Under the pieces are notes generated by a model. The model was not told the DNA's origin, made no database searches, and saw nothing but the letters and a program-made list of their open reading frames with translations. The translations under genes and the position numbers were made by a program. DNA of 64,000 bases from Caenorhabditis elegans (taxonomy: Eukaryota; Nematoda; Chromadorea; Rhabditida; Rhabditidae): contig NC_003280.10 of the NCBI RefSeq assembly GCF_000002985.6, positions 7,312,501 to 7,376,500 on the forward strand. Reading direction: 5' to 3'. This document shows, piece after piece, positions 24,801 to 40,540 of this stretch (positions within the stretch are counted from its first letter, which is position 1; every line of letters begins with the position of its first letter).

Positions 24801-26728
24801 TGACTTGAGGGCTTCCAGACGCAGCGAGTCTCGAGAAGTGTGAGAGTATTCCCTTTTTTCCAAAGATCACATTGTCCTTATATTTTAAAGGTCAACAATT
24901 AAAACGACGAGTTCATCAAACCAAACCATCGGACGAGAAATCAAAAAAAAATCCCGGTGCAAAAGATAACAACCACGTGACATTGACATGTTAGCTTAGA
25001 GTCCTTGAACTGATGTAATAATTAGCTGTTGTTCCGTCCTAAGCCAATTGGCCCCTGATAATCTTCATGACGTGTCAAAAAAGTCATCTGACTGTCCCCA
25101 AAAAAGGCGGTCTTCATTCAGAGTGCGTAAGAAAAATGATAAAATAATGTTCCAATTTGTGTCTCCAGTCGCGTTTTTTCCACACCCGCCGTCCGCCACC
25201 AGCGAGCAAAGAACATTTCGAGCGCGTGTTTCAATAGTCGTCCCTTTAATGTCTGCGTCTTTTACATTCCAGTACACTATTCATTACGGGTTTCTCTGTC
25301 TCTCATCTTCATCTCCATGTACGTGTTTGCACGATTCGGTTCCCGTATACCTTGTAGGACAGGTGTGTGTACCGTGTGAATACTGCCGTACTTATCTTCA
25401 TGCTTCCTACTTTTACTTTAACACCTATTTGGTATGGTTGTCAAGTTTCAGATTAAGCAGAAAAGTTCACTACGAACATATGTAGTTCTGATTTGACTTT
25501 CTGATGACTTTCTGATGAGTTGACCTAAAATATGCACTTTCTTTTAGATTAATCTCGGAGATATACCCAGTTTAGCGAGAAGAAAGAAATTATGGAAAAA
25601 TGTTGTTGGTCATGGGTCACGAAACATAATAGTTTTCAATATAATAAGATTTACATAACTAAATTTAACCCGAGTTAAAGTAATAAGTCGCCTTTTGCAG
25701 TTGGTTTAGAATTTGGGCTCTCGTCTCTGTATTGTCATCCCTAATGGGCTTTCGTTTTTACAGCTTAAAAATTAATTTTTCATGAGTTCTCCCTTAATTT
25801 GACTTTTTAATAATTTTTGAAACTACTCAGTATGTTGTATTTCTTTTAATAACAAAAGGTTATATCATTCATGGATTTGCCACCTAAAATTATGATTTTT
25901 TTTTGTTTTTTACATAGATGCAACCAGGTTTTGTATTTGGTACTTGCGTAGAACTATTATTATGAAAAGCCTGTATTTATATCTTTGTTTTTGTTGATCA
26001 GTTGAGGTAGTTTTCTTATCGGTTAGTTCAAAAAGTTAATGCGACATTTCAAATTTGTGCATATTTTGCTTCCCCCATGACCACAAATAATTTCGGCATT
26101 TGTGTAGTGTGTAGTTAGAAAAAGTGATACTGATGTTAAAATTAAATATTTCAGACTTTTCTAGTACGCAATTTTAACTAAAAAATGGTGATTAGATATT
26201 TTATACCGATTTCAAAACGTTTTTGATATGCGTAGTTCAGAATTGACTACGGATTTATCGGTTATCTCATTTTTGTTCTTCTCTCAAGTAATATTTTTTG
26301 CAGCCAAATTATTATTTTAAGGAAACTGTAAAAATGTAGGTACTTATTGTTAGAGGCTAGAACCACAATGAAAGTAAAGTATGTTTCTGTCTCAAAGATG
26401 TTATAGTCTTCAGAACCAACCTCATATGGCAAATTTAAAGCTTGAGTTTATCTACCCAAAAGGTTACCTTTTAAACATTTGAACTTTGAAATCAAACCGG
26501 ATATTTGATATCATACAATCTAGTTGTTTCCGTGTGTATCAATTTTGTAGGTTGTAGTGTTCGTTAATTGAGAACCAAAATATTCATTTTCGCTTTCATT
26601 TTCCTCTTTCTTCCATCATACTTCAATAATTCAAACACGTGTAGTTTGTATGTTTGTTGATAATGTTTTTATTGCCTTTTCTCTCATTAATTACTCCTCC
26701 CGTGATATCCAACTGTTTCGTCTTACAG
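18825..26728. other. Long gene-free stretch, probably regulatory
   Basis: Nearly 8 kb between the paired-domain gene (-) and the first candidate nuclear-receptor exon (+). Only isolated reading frames occur, the longest at 25048-25485, with no recognisable domain or supporting splice sites. The position suggests it holds the divergent promoters of two transcription-factor genes. Confidence 0.4.
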
Positions 26729-27221
26729 GTGTCCTCTTCACAGAATCAAATCGTCACAAATCATGGGCCCTAGATCAAGTAAGTGATTCCCTTTTCTCCT
26801 GCGAATTGTTCATTGCTTCCTTTTCCTATCTTCTTATGTTTTCCTCTTCTTGTTGATTTCTCTATCATATAACATCTTGACCAGACTATATCCATAACTT
26901 TATAATCTTTTAAACATACTTTAGCTAACATTGACTTATAGAAATTCAATTGTATTCAATTGATAGAAAACATGAGTTGTGGCTGTGAATAATAAACATT
27001 CCAACTTAAAATGTTTTGTTCTTCTCAAGGATTGAATACCAAACTTTAATGTTGCGTACATATCCTGGTGCTTACTAAATTTATATTTTATTCGTATTTT
27101 TCCTAATTAAGTTTTTACCAATGTAGCCTTTAATAAAGTTCAAATTAAACCAACAATTTTTCTTTTGTTTCTTTTATCGCAGATAAGCCGGTAAAAATTG
27201 GCACCAGCCATAAGCATACAA
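26729..27221 (+). other. Candidate upstream exons of the nuclear receptor gene
   Basis: Exon-like segments 26729-26778 (TCTTACAG acceptor, in-frame ATG at 26763, GTAAGT donor) and 27183-27221 (TATCGCAG acceptor, GTAACT donor). The pair encodes MGPRSNKPVKIGTSHKHT and ends in phase 1, the phase the first common receptor exon at 34010 needs. This is splice-signal evidence only. Confidence 0.35.
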
Positions 27222-28670
27222 GTAACTACTTCCTTCTTTTTTCCTTGATAATCTGTTCAATGATCCTACCAACCGAACACATCTTTCATTCAGTGGCTCT
27301 TCACACCTTCCCTCCCATTTTCACTTTTTGTTCCGCACAGCCGGTTGTTTCGTTGCTCACCTCCCATTGCTCCATACTCTCACGTCCTCTCTTTTCTATT
27401 CTTTAAAGTACAATTGTGTGGAAATGGGTCTGCCACTTGGGCAGTTATGCCCATAGAAACTCCACGGGTCATCTCGACTTTCAAACCTATCTAATTTTCA
27501 TGATGTCATGAATTACTTCATTTCATTTCATGTCCTCTGTTTTCATATCATTCTTTTATTTCATCCTTTTTCTCTTTTTTGTGATAATAGTTTTGCGTTC
27601 ATTTTGTTCATTGGTAATTTAGTTTTGCTAATTAACATATTCTGCATCGAATTACTATCCTTATTTCTGTTTTCTGTACTCTTGTTTTTCTGGTCTTATA
27701 TGACAAGATCATTGAAATAACACGCATTCCTGTCTGCCTCAACGAACTAGAAGAAAAACACATATGAGACCAGGGAGGAAATAAAAATTCTAATCAAAAG
27801 CCTAGAGGAGTTTATGACGAAGATGGAAAACATGAAAGAATAAAGAAATTAACTAGAATTTCGAAGAATTTTTTTCTGATATCTTGTCTTTCTACGTTAT
27901 AATAATCTGCCAAATTCAAACTGCCAAAATGTAAGAAAAAACTATATTTTGAATATTTTAAAACAATATCTTTTGAAATCCATATTTATGCAGTTTCGCC
28001 TTTAAATAAATTTACAGTTTTTGATTCATGTATTTTTTTTTTCCTGTTATGACAATTTTGATTTTTGTAAGCAAAACATATTTCTAAATTTTAAATGATT
28101 AATATCATCTTAATCGGATTATAAGCACTGATTTCAACCTTATATTTCTATAATCACTTGCGAGATATCAAAAGATCAAAAGGTTTCACATTAGTAAAAA
28201 TTTTGATAGCTATAATTAAATTGCAGGATTTGCAAGTATTCCTCGACTATAATTATTTTTACCAGCAATGAAGGGTTCCCTATCAAGTGATAGGATTAAA
28301 TTAAAAACAAAAAAGTAAAAATTGTTCGTTGTTCCCCCTATTCTTCCTCTGTTTATTTCTCTTTTTCCTAGACTCCTCCGCGCGAGCGCAAAATTAATGG
28401 GAACAAACAATCGGAACAAAGTTCGTCGCAATGAGAAATGGAAGAGTTGACTGTAGTTTATGCTGCTCGGAACAGATCACAATATGAATGGACAGTAGGA
28501 AAAAATGAGCGAGACTCCTCTTTAAAAGTGTGAACAGTTCTTGCACTATTAGCAGCCGAATCATTTTTTGTACATTTCTCTATTCGTGCTGATTGCTTCT
28601 CGGCTAATCCATAGATCATACTATATCAGAGATCGCTATATTTTTGAAGAGCACAACTACTACTCTCAGA

Positions 28671-28686
28671 ATGCACCGTCAAAGAG
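28671..28686 (+). other. Candidate alternative first exon of the nuclear receptor gene
   Basis: ATG CAC CGT CAA AGA G followed by a GTAATTG donor. It ends in phase 1 and would join the exon at 34010 in frame, giving the start MHRQRESTMRLM. Confidence 0.35.
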
Positions 28687-31600
28687 GTAATTGTTATAAT
28701 TTATAAATTCACAAAATTTTCTAAATTTCAATTCCATGTTTTAAAAAAAGTCCACAGCACAAACTTCAAAAATTTTGAAATAAAGCTTAAGCTTCACTAG
28801 TAAGTGTCAAATGAAACTTGATACGGACCACTGCAGTTTTAAAACTTTTGAAAGTCATTTTATACTTTTTCATTTGCACTGGTGGAAAACGAACTTTTGA
28901 TATCATCTTCCAGCATGTCCTTTAGTTCTTTCTCTGAATAATCTCATTATTATTTAATTTTCCTCGTCTGTGAATAGTTTTTTTTTCAAAAAAAAAACAC
29001 AATTTTCCAATCATTATTATTCGTTTGAACACCTTCTGGTTTGAAATCTTTTGTTAACTTCAATGGTCACAAAATTTTTGTGACTCTTTTTCTCTAAACT
29101 CTCACTGCTCTTTCTTTCTTTGCCTTTTTGCAAGACATTTTTTACATGCCGTGAAATTTTTGTTCTTGGATTGATGTATGTTATTATTATAAAATTTAAT
29201 AATAGTCGTGCTTAATGACGTAAATCATGTAGTTCCGTTTTGATTTGTTCAATGCTCAAAGGGGGATTTGAACGTGTTGAAACCAAAACTCATTGCTATA
29301 AATAAGAAGAAAAAGGCTTTGATCTTTAATTTTGATCAGAATGTTGTGGTTTTCGGGGATTGGCGCTCTACACGATAATATACGATGTGTCCCTGCTACG
29401 TGATTTTTTGAACATTTTCGGAGGAAGAAATCTAGAAGTCAGGGTTAATGGCTTTATATTTTATTCTATTCTGATGAGAATTTACAACAAATTGGTTCCT
29501 ATTTTCTTGAAACATTTGTTTTTTCCAAACTATGCACTTAAAGTAACCACGTGTCAGATCGTGATTAACAAAACAGATGGTAGTGGGAGAAGGCGTCGCG
29601 ACAGATCAGAAATGGAGATGATTAAAGATCGCACAGATTTTTTATATTTTTGTGATAGAGAGGTCGAAGAGATCAACTGTATGCAGTCAAAATACGCATT
29701 TTTATGACAAAAATATTGAGAACAATTCGTTTGTAAAAAATGGAAGAGATCTTTGCTTGTTTATGATGTCACATGTTGAATTGAATTTTATGAAGAGTCT
29801 AGACATTCAAAGAAAAAAGGGATTCCCCAAATGACTTCGGCCAACGTTGAATTTAGAAATAGTCATTTCCGCAATAGTGTGTATTTCAAAAGTTTCGATA
29901 AATTACCTTATTCCTTTCGATTTTATAATATGCTTCTAATCACTTTTATCAGACCACTAATTTTCAACCAAAATACAGCATGTCAGTTCAGAATTCCAAT
30001 TTTCGTAAGATTAAAATCTTCTGTCCTGATGTGTCTGGGGGAGTGCCTTTGCCTGCAGATGTCACGTGGAACATTTTTTTGCGGTGCACTTTTCATTCAG
30101 ACGTCAATGTTTTTTGTTGGAAGTCTGATGAATCTGCCACTACCAATTTTATACTGAGCAGCTCATTAGGTTTAAAATTTGTTCTGGTTTATGCCAATTT
30201 ATTCATTCATTTTTGTTTTAATTCCTTACATTTCAATTTAATTCTAATTTTATAAATACATGCTATTATATGCTCCAGACTTTCCTCACCTGTCTGTCTT
30301 TTGCCAGGTGAACGCCCTGGAAGGTACGGGAGGTACGTCTTAGCTGGGCGTGACACACTACTAGAAATTTTATTTGTTTTTGAGAATTTTCTAGGTGAAT
30401 GTTCTCTATGTTGTTCATGACATGATTAATTGTTTTATTTAGATCCCATTTGTGATCCAATCACTTGAGTTAGTTTTTGAACCCTTCATCAAACCATCAC
30501 CTTCTTGAATGATTTTTCTGCCAAAGTACTCATCACATTGATTCGCTCATCGATATAAATGGATGTTCTCTCGATTTTTCCCTCGCGCGCACACGCGAAT
30601 CTTTTTAACCATTCTCTGAGTGACTATCATACCGTTTACAAATCCGCCCCATGTGACAACTTCACGCCTCCGCCTCCAGAATAATGAGCGTTCTCCGCTC
30701 AAAGGACCGTATAAGAGATGCCTTCAAACGGTTCATCGAACCGCTTCTTCTTTTCTTACTGTCATTTCTTCTAGATCATTCAGATTACGCTCAATATCAT
30801 CAACTCTATTATATGACCATTTTCAAAAAAAAATTTACAAAAACGAAGTAAAACGTGGAAGTGTGAGCATCTGTGTAGACACAGCTTTTCCTAAATAGTA
30901 CATTGCCTCTGATTTTTGTATTCAAGTGCATCATAGGATTTGTGTCTATTGAAAAATGGCTAATCCTTATGACTATATCACATGTTGTCACTAACAATTT
31001 CGATGTGTCGTGTAGTTATTATATAGCGGTGGTATAGCTTTTGAAGATTATAAAGTGGGATTAAATAAGAAGGAGGAGATGAAGCTCGGCATGAAAAACT
31101 ATAAAAATCAGACAATTTTTGTCTAGAAAATATATTAATTTTCCTCTGAATTTTTCGACGGGTGTTCGCCTCTTTGTAAATTTTAAAACTCTATATGAAC
31201 TACTTACGAAAAACCTATTCACGTTCGTTGACTTTTCTGCCCTGTCAATAAATTATGGCTAATCGTGTATTCCGAGACACCCCGTACTTTGTACCCGAAA
31301 AATGTTGCTCTCTCGCTCTTCTGTTCTCCTCCTCTTCAGCTTGAGGGTCAAATAAGAGAAACGGCATATTCAAAATGCTTACCGCGCAGGAAAATGATCA
31401 TTTTGTACTTTGTACCCGTATTTTCCGCACGGCGGCCGCCCGGAAGAGGGACATACCGTAATGAAACATTTTGAGGTGAGCGGCGTCGACTCCGCCTTCA
31501 TTTGTCTATTTGCACCTTCTCACCTTTTTCTTTCTGTTGGAAAAAATACGACAGCATAAATCACACCAGCTCGGCGATGGGGTTTTTTGCTCCCGATAAC

Positions 31601-32904
31601 CATTTCGTTTTGTTGATGTCCATCCACTAGAGTCTGGTTTTTCTTGCTCTCGTGCAAGAGCATCGGCGATTTTTTGCACTTTGAGCCCAACACCCACTGA
31701 GTCATTAAGTCACTAAGGTGCGCAAAATGGTCATCTCGGTGTTTGTTGTGTTATCAAATTGTTACGGAGGAGTCAAGAAAAGATGAAGAAAAACGTGGAT
31801 GGAGAGGGGTCCGTGAACAAATATGTTGGAATATATGTACTGTATCTCTTTTTCTTCCGGCGAATTTTGATCTTTGAGATAGAAAAAAAACTTATTGAGC
31901 CTTTTCAAACGTGTGTTTTGGTAAAATGGTTTTTGCTCAGCAAGCAGTAAGTTGATCGAAAAGTTGTGGAAAGAGGTTTTGGAATTGTGAAAATGTTCAC
32001 GATCTTTATACTATTAGTAAAATTTGACTAATAAAAATTTGGAACTCAAGAATTATTTGAGAAAAATATTTTTCCGATGGAATAAAATTAAAGGAGAACT
32101 TCCAAAATAGTTGACGTTGGTTTAAAATTTGCGAGAGGCTTTCTCGAACATATTTTATTTGATTTGGTAGTTACAGGGTACAACTATTGGTATAGTTATC
32201 CTGAAGTGCACATTTACAAAGGCATAATATTGAACGACATTTTAAGCATTACATCATTAGATCATGTTGAGGGACTTAATGAAATTGATCTGGTGCTTAC
32301 TGTTATATGAATATTTAATAATTTTCTACATTAAGAATATCTTTATTATAATTTTCTATTATCATCAGAACTTTGATGAAGCTTTCCAAACAATACAGAA
32401 AAGAGGAGAGAGTTCGAAATATCAATGACAGGCTTATTTTTGTCAATATTGATATGACCTATTAATGTCCGTTGAACGGATATTAATAGAATCAAGTTAT
32501 CCAACCCTTATTTCAAACAAAAAAAAACAATTATGTTTAGCAAAAATCAAACCAAAATCTTCAAAAAAAAAACTCCCAATGGTTTTCCCGTGATAAACAA
32601 AACAAAATTTAGAAAAAGTGACCCCCATGGTAAATCCAAACAGTTCGCCGCGTACTTTTGCGAAAAGTGTGAGAAGTTTGTCCAAGTACAGTAGCCCCCT
32701 ATCGCAATTTTGAAAAGCATGGCTAGACGAGCACCCGTACAAATGGGAAGTAAACATTTTGTTGCGTAGGTTGCACGTGGGGAAGGAAGGTCAGCGCATC
32801 CACATCGTCCGCCCACTGAGTCGGTAGAATACTTCACCTCATTTATTATTTTTTTTTAAACCACTGCTAATAATATTGTATTCTACGAATCCCACGCTCC
32901 GAGA
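28687..32904. other. Gene-free stretch, likely first-intron DNA of the receptor gene
   Basis: No supported exons. A GC-richer patch near 30290-30355 contains the small palindrome CCAGGTGAACGCCCTGG and may be a dispersed repeat. If the upstream exons are real, this whole stretch is intron and promoter of the receptor gene. Confidence 0.35.
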
Positions 32905-35900
32905 ATGTACAAACATCTTTCTGGTAAGTGTGACACATTTCTGTTTTAGACTGATTCATAGTTGGAAAGTCTGAAAGTAATCTTAATCCCGCTTCCAAAA
33001 ATCCTTCGTTGAGTTCTATAGCCATCAGACACATACAAAAATGTTACTTCCTCTTGGTTTCTGTGTTGAGAGTTGCTTTTTTTGGGTATGGTCTAGTTGC
33101 CTCAAAAATTTGAATAAGATTGCATGCTTTTTAGATTAGGATTCAGAGTTGTTCTAACTAAGTTCTGTAATTACATTTAAGTTATCTGAATTGATTTTCA
33201 AAGTTTCAAATTCATAAGTTTTTTTCTGTCGAAAAATTGAAAAGTTGAGATCAAAACAGTGTGTCCCTGAATTATGGTAGAACCGTTTTCAAACTAACTT
33301 CAGTACAGTAGTGGTAAACTTTTACATACTGTTTTAAAATCAATCTTCAGTATTTCACAGACAATAAAATGTTCAGTTCAAACTAGACATTCAAAAAGAG
33401 CTTATCTCATTTGATCCAGTGGATTAATCAGATGATATCATGAATTTTAATCGTCGTACGTCACTTTGATTCTATGTTGCTAAATAAGTAACCACCTACG
33501 ATACAGCTGTGAGCGTTTTCAATCAAAACGTTTAAACCGTATCACTTGCCACGTCATCAAAGGAAAGAAAACACCGAATGTACCCGTTTGAATCGGCGTC
33601 TCCTATCCTTCATTCACTATTTTGCCTGACGACGAGCCACCTCCAAAATATGCAGAACAATAGATTATGCCACAACTGGAGACACAGACTTCGTTTCCAT
33701 TTTGCGTGTGATTCATATTCTTCCACTGCTTCTTCTCCATTTTCTTCGTTTTTCTTTTCGTCATCATCGGCTCTCGTGTAGACATGTTCTATGTGCTTTG
33801 TCGTGCTTGATATGTGATTTGTATAAATATCTATAATATCTGAAGAACTATCACTCTTCTCAGCTCCACCCACTATCTCATTTTCTCCCACCCCTACTCC
33901 AACTCAATCTACGACGCTCTCCGTCTAATCCAAAAATAATAAGCTATCAAGCAGTGTTTTCTATATTTTTCATTCAAAAAAATAATTTTTAATTTCCTTC
34001 GTATTTCAGAATCAACAATGCGTTTAATGTCAAAAGATTCATCGCAAAGTCTGGTAGCCAATCACAAAGCAACTTTATTTTGCGCAGTTTGCGGGGATAC
34101 GGTAAATGCAACTTGAGAGTGCGAAAAATTTTCACGGAAAAGTTTACAGGCACTGGGAAAGCACTACGGTGTAACGGCTTGTAATGGATGCAAGGGATTT
34201 TTCAGAAGAAGTATATGGAAGAATAGAACATATGCATGCCGATACCAAGGGAAGTGTGGAGTAGCAAAAGGTATGGATGGGACTTGATTTTTTTTGTTAT
34301 ATCAGAGGAAAAAGTTTTATATGGCCTATAGGAAATCAACTACTATATTATAATTAACCTACAACAAAGCATAAGTGTAAAAATAAATTTTAGCCAATAG
34401 CTATGGCAAATAGGGTTGCTCATTCAGTCAATTGTATAATAATTTGAACTTTCAAGTTTAGTATTTTTGTTATAATACTACTGTTCACATTCGTGAGTTC
34501 AATAGTTTGCTTGTTTTGTACTTTTTCGCTTTTTGACCTATTGAAAAATCGCATTAAAACTACATTACAAAGATCTTGATCTAGAACAAAGACTGTTCGA
34601 AGTTTCCATTTTCGAGAAGTTCGGTTAGGGGTCATACCACTTGATACAACAAAAACCTCAAACTTTGAAAATTGGATCGATCAACAAACCAATGAATGAA
34701 TCAAAATTCATATAGTTGAAAAGTTTGTTTCATTGCTTCTTTTATGAATTTTCATGTAATGCTGACTTCATCTCATGAAACATCCTTCAACTTCGTAGTG
34801 CTTCTACGTGCTAACTCAAAAATGAAACGTACACTTGAATGATCAATTTCACCAAATTTTTACTTTATTTCAGAACAAAGAAATGCATGTCGATCTTGTC
34901 GCCTGAAAGAATGCATCAAAGTTGGAATGAACCCAAGAGCTGTCCAAGGAGACATTGACACTGCTTCAACAAGCTCTGCCAGTCCAAATTTGGTTTCAGT
35001 TGAGATGCATCCGTACACAAAGTCCGAGTACCTACTTTTGATATGTTTCATGTTAAACAATTAATTTCAGTTTCAGAGAAGTTGAATGTCAAACAGAAGT
35101 TTCAACTATATCCAGTCATCCAACATCTCCTTCAACTCTTCCTTTTGTCAGTTCTGGTTCTTCAATTTGCTCAGTTTCCTCATCGTGCTCTTCCGTTTCT
35201 ACAGTATACTCAAATTGTCTTGCAATGTTACCGCCCAATCCCTCTTTGCCGGTAGGCGTGACTTTTGAAAACTATTTCAGTACAACCATGTTTTTATAGA
35301 AATATGATTATCTTTTGGCATCATTGAGTCGGATATTTGAAAGAGTGGATGAACATGCACCAGAACCTCTTCCCAATACATACAGTTTTGAGCACGCCTT
35401 CTACAATCCACACTTAATCTGTAATCGAACAAAACTGACGCCAACTGGAGAACGAATTGCTACATTGCCAGAAGTTTTACAAGATTTCAGAAGAATATTT
35501 GTATTATTCACAGATGTTTTATCGATTCTTCCAGAATTTTCAAGATTAGATGAAAGTGACAGAGTGAGTAAACTTTTGTAATGGGTGTTTAAGAAACAGG
35601 GGAATTTTAAAATATGATCATTTTCAGATGGTTCTTGCCAAAAGTCGATTCTCCTTCTTCTACTGGTGGCTGACGTGCTGTTGGACAGCAAAAGTTGGAT
35701 GCCCAGGAGTATGTTACGCAAATGGAGCATATCATCCAAGTGACAAACGACAGCAAGCATTTCCAGATGTCAAGTAAGTTTGACATTTGCAGAAACTCTT
35801 AATATAATAATTTAAAGTTATAGAGGCGTAACAGAATTATCCGTTGAAACTGTCTCAAAGCCATTGGCTAATATCAACATTACTGATGCTGAAATGCTTG

Positions 35901-36469
35901 TTGGAAGTGTATTCGCCATATTTTATGAATGTACGTTTATTTCAATTTTCAGTTGTACTATTAATGAGTTAATTTATTTCAACGATCTTGGTTGAGTTAA
36001 GGTTTTGGACTCCATATTCATAATGCAGAATTCAAGAAATATAAAGTTTTGAAACAAGTTCGTACATGATGTTTACATTTAAATGTTATACTTTAAAATG
36101 ATAATTTTTCCCTCATGAACTCCTTACAAATACATTTTATTGATTTTCAGATCCTCTACCACCAAAGGTCTCATATGCAAGTACACATATTCTCAATGAG
36201 GCACGTGATCTATATACTCAATGTATGATTACGGTATCTCCGTATTCACAATTGGAAGCAAAAAGTGCATCTCGGTTAGCAGAGATTTCATTGATATTTT
36301 CATCGATTACGGTAAGAGCTTCACAACAATAAATTGAAGTTCTCATTATGGTTTACAGAATCTCAAATATTTGACATCGGATAACATTGAACTTTCGGAT
36401 GTATTACATGTGATGGAAGTGGATCAACTTATAACTGAAGCTTTTGATGTACATCGGCCAATGGAATAA
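32905..36469 (+). CDS. Nuclear hormone receptor (C4 zinc finger DBD)
   Basis: Exons 32905-32923, 34010-34101, 34150-34270, 34874-35027, 35071-35251, 35300-35563, 35628-35773, 35824-35930, 36151-36311 and 36359-36469 join in frame to 451 aa. Residues 31-96 carry all eight zinc-binding cysteines: CAVC, CNGC with P-box [11 protein letters not shown], then YAC, GKC, NAC and SCRLKEC. A Ser-rich hinge follows (exon at 35071), then a divergent helical ligand-binding region. The KHYGV...CNGCKGFF sequence points to the large nematode HNF4-derived expansion, so it is an intracellular transcription factor with unknown ligand. TAATAAATTA near 36605 is a likely poly(A) signal. It is convergent with hsp-4. 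I cannot assign an nhr number. Confidence 0.92.
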
Positions 36470-36780
36470 TCTACAGTAACCAATCCCGTGTTTCAATATC
36501 TAGTCCTCAATGTTCATATCAACACAACTTTCTTTCATTCTGTGATTTTTCGTGTACAGTGTGATTTCATTTCCCATACATAGATCTGTTTTTTGCACAC
36601 TTGTAATAAATTATTTTTACTTTATTTTGATAATTGACATCGATACCAACGAGATTTAATTATGAAACACGATCTTTTCATCAACTAAATATATACAAAT
36701 ATCAATATAAATATCAACGTGATTTCACAAATTTCTGGCCGGCGGAGATAGCCTTAATGTCAGGCAGGCGTTTAGGCGTC

Positions 36781-37148
36781 TACCGTATTTCCTCTATCAG
36801 TCTTGCATGCAAGACTAATTTTCAATTGACCCGTAGGGGTGCAAGACTAATAGAGACTGCAAGACTATTAGAGGCTGCAAGACTAATTTTCGAAGGCCCC
36901 ATAACCTTGTAAAATTGGCCATTTATCGTCAAAAATTTGACTTGAAACAGTCTAATTCGTGCAAAATACATACTTTTCTATTGTTTTATCTATTATTTGA
37001 ACACTTTAAAATTTAATTTATCTAAAAAATGGCGAAATTGTTGGAGTTTTCACAAAATACTGCTGGTCTGGCAAGAATAGGGGTGCAAGACTATTACCGT
37101 ATTTCCTCTAATAGTCTTGCATGCAAGACTAATAGGGGAAATACGGTA
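36781..37148. repeat. Inverted-repeat element with TACCGTATTTCC ends
   Basis: It starts TACCGTATTTCCTCT and ends AGGGGAAATACGGTA. The last 54 bp (37095-37148) are themselves a near-perfect palindrome centred on GCATGC. The unit TGCAAGACTA occurs several times inside. It lies between the convergent 3' ends of the receptor gene and hsp-4. Confidence 0.75.
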
Positions 37149-37759
37149 TGTGGAATTCGTCTTGTTTGCCAGATAAACTAAGGATTTATATTAGAAATAC
37201 CTAAATTCTTTAAGATTTTTTTGGTTTTGGTTCTTCTCTGAAAATTACTGTTTGCGTAGAAAGTATGGTATTCATTACCAGTCAAACAAATTTTACCGTG
37301 CTGTTTGCGAATAAAAAGTTTAGTTACGAGTGATGACAAAATGAGGAACAGCTCAGAGTTTTCTAAAGAACTTGACAAACAAACAAACAAAATATTTACA
37401 ATTGCCCGTAGGTGATTTACCAACTCCTAGTGAAGGCGTCTGAAACATATGAAACAATGTTACTATTGAATTGTGTTAAATTACGAAAAACCGTTTTTGA
37501 TCTTGAAAGAACTTCTGATAAGGCCATATGAAAATCATGATTAACTTTTTTAATACCCAAAACTGATCGATCTAGCTTGTTCTGTATGTTCAACTCAAAT
37601 ATACAGGATATCATGATAAATAATAAATAATTTATTAAATAAAAAATTTCACTAAACTCGTAAAAATGAATGGTGGGGTTGGGTTGGGAAAGAATGAAGG
37701 GGGGATAAAGCAATAAACAGGAACCCGATGGCAGCAAGTAGTTGAAGGCAATTAATATT

Positions 37760-40052
<2,293 letters not shown>

Positions 40053-40169
40053 TCAGAGTAGAAGCGCGAGAATACTAACGAGAAGTGGAAACACAGAGAA
40101 GAACACAAAATACACGTCGCAAAGAAGGAGTGCAGACGACAAAAAGAAAACAAAGAACTGAATGTGAAC

Positions 40170-40300
40170 GTCCGCGGTCGCTTTTATTAGGACCGCCTAT
40201 GCAACGTGTACTTATCGGAGATGACGTGTATTAGTGCTGGAGAAATCGAGACTTTTCGAGAGCTTTCTTAACGCCACGTTTCATAAAAAGACTATGGCGT
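40170..40300 (-). promoter_or_regulatory. hsp-4 promoter with XBP-1/ATF6-type element
   Basis: TGACGTG at 40222-40228 matches the unfolded-protein-response element core bound by XBP-1. A second ACGTG-type site is at about 40204-40208 and CCACG is near 40274. A TATA-like TAATAAAA (minus strand) lies at 40182-40189, flanked by GCGGTC and GACCGC, which could pair. This matches the known strong induction of hsp-4 through IRE-1/XBP-1; the site roles here are inferred. Confidence 0.7.
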
Positions 40301-40540
40301 TACTTTATGTTCATGAAATAAAAACAAATGAGAACGACTACCGAAGAATTTTCTGGTTATGCGAATGCGGAAACTATTTAGATTGTTTTCGATAAGATAA
40401 GAAATGGGGTCAATTTCACTCGTCACTCGCTACACTGACGAGTACGGAGAAAATGGAACTGGTAATGGATTGCGGTTTAAAAAAATAAAAAGAGGTTAAA
40501 AATAAATAAAAAGGACCAGAATGTACGAATCCTTTCCTTA

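Noticed and set aside
25048..25485. 145-codon plus-strand frame
   Set aside because: Composition looks like random reading of pyrimidine-rich DNA, the start is not ATG, and there is no domain or splice support.
29360..29707. 115-codon plus-strand frame
   Set aside because: No ATG-linked splice signals or domain; it lies in likely intron DNA of the receptor gene.
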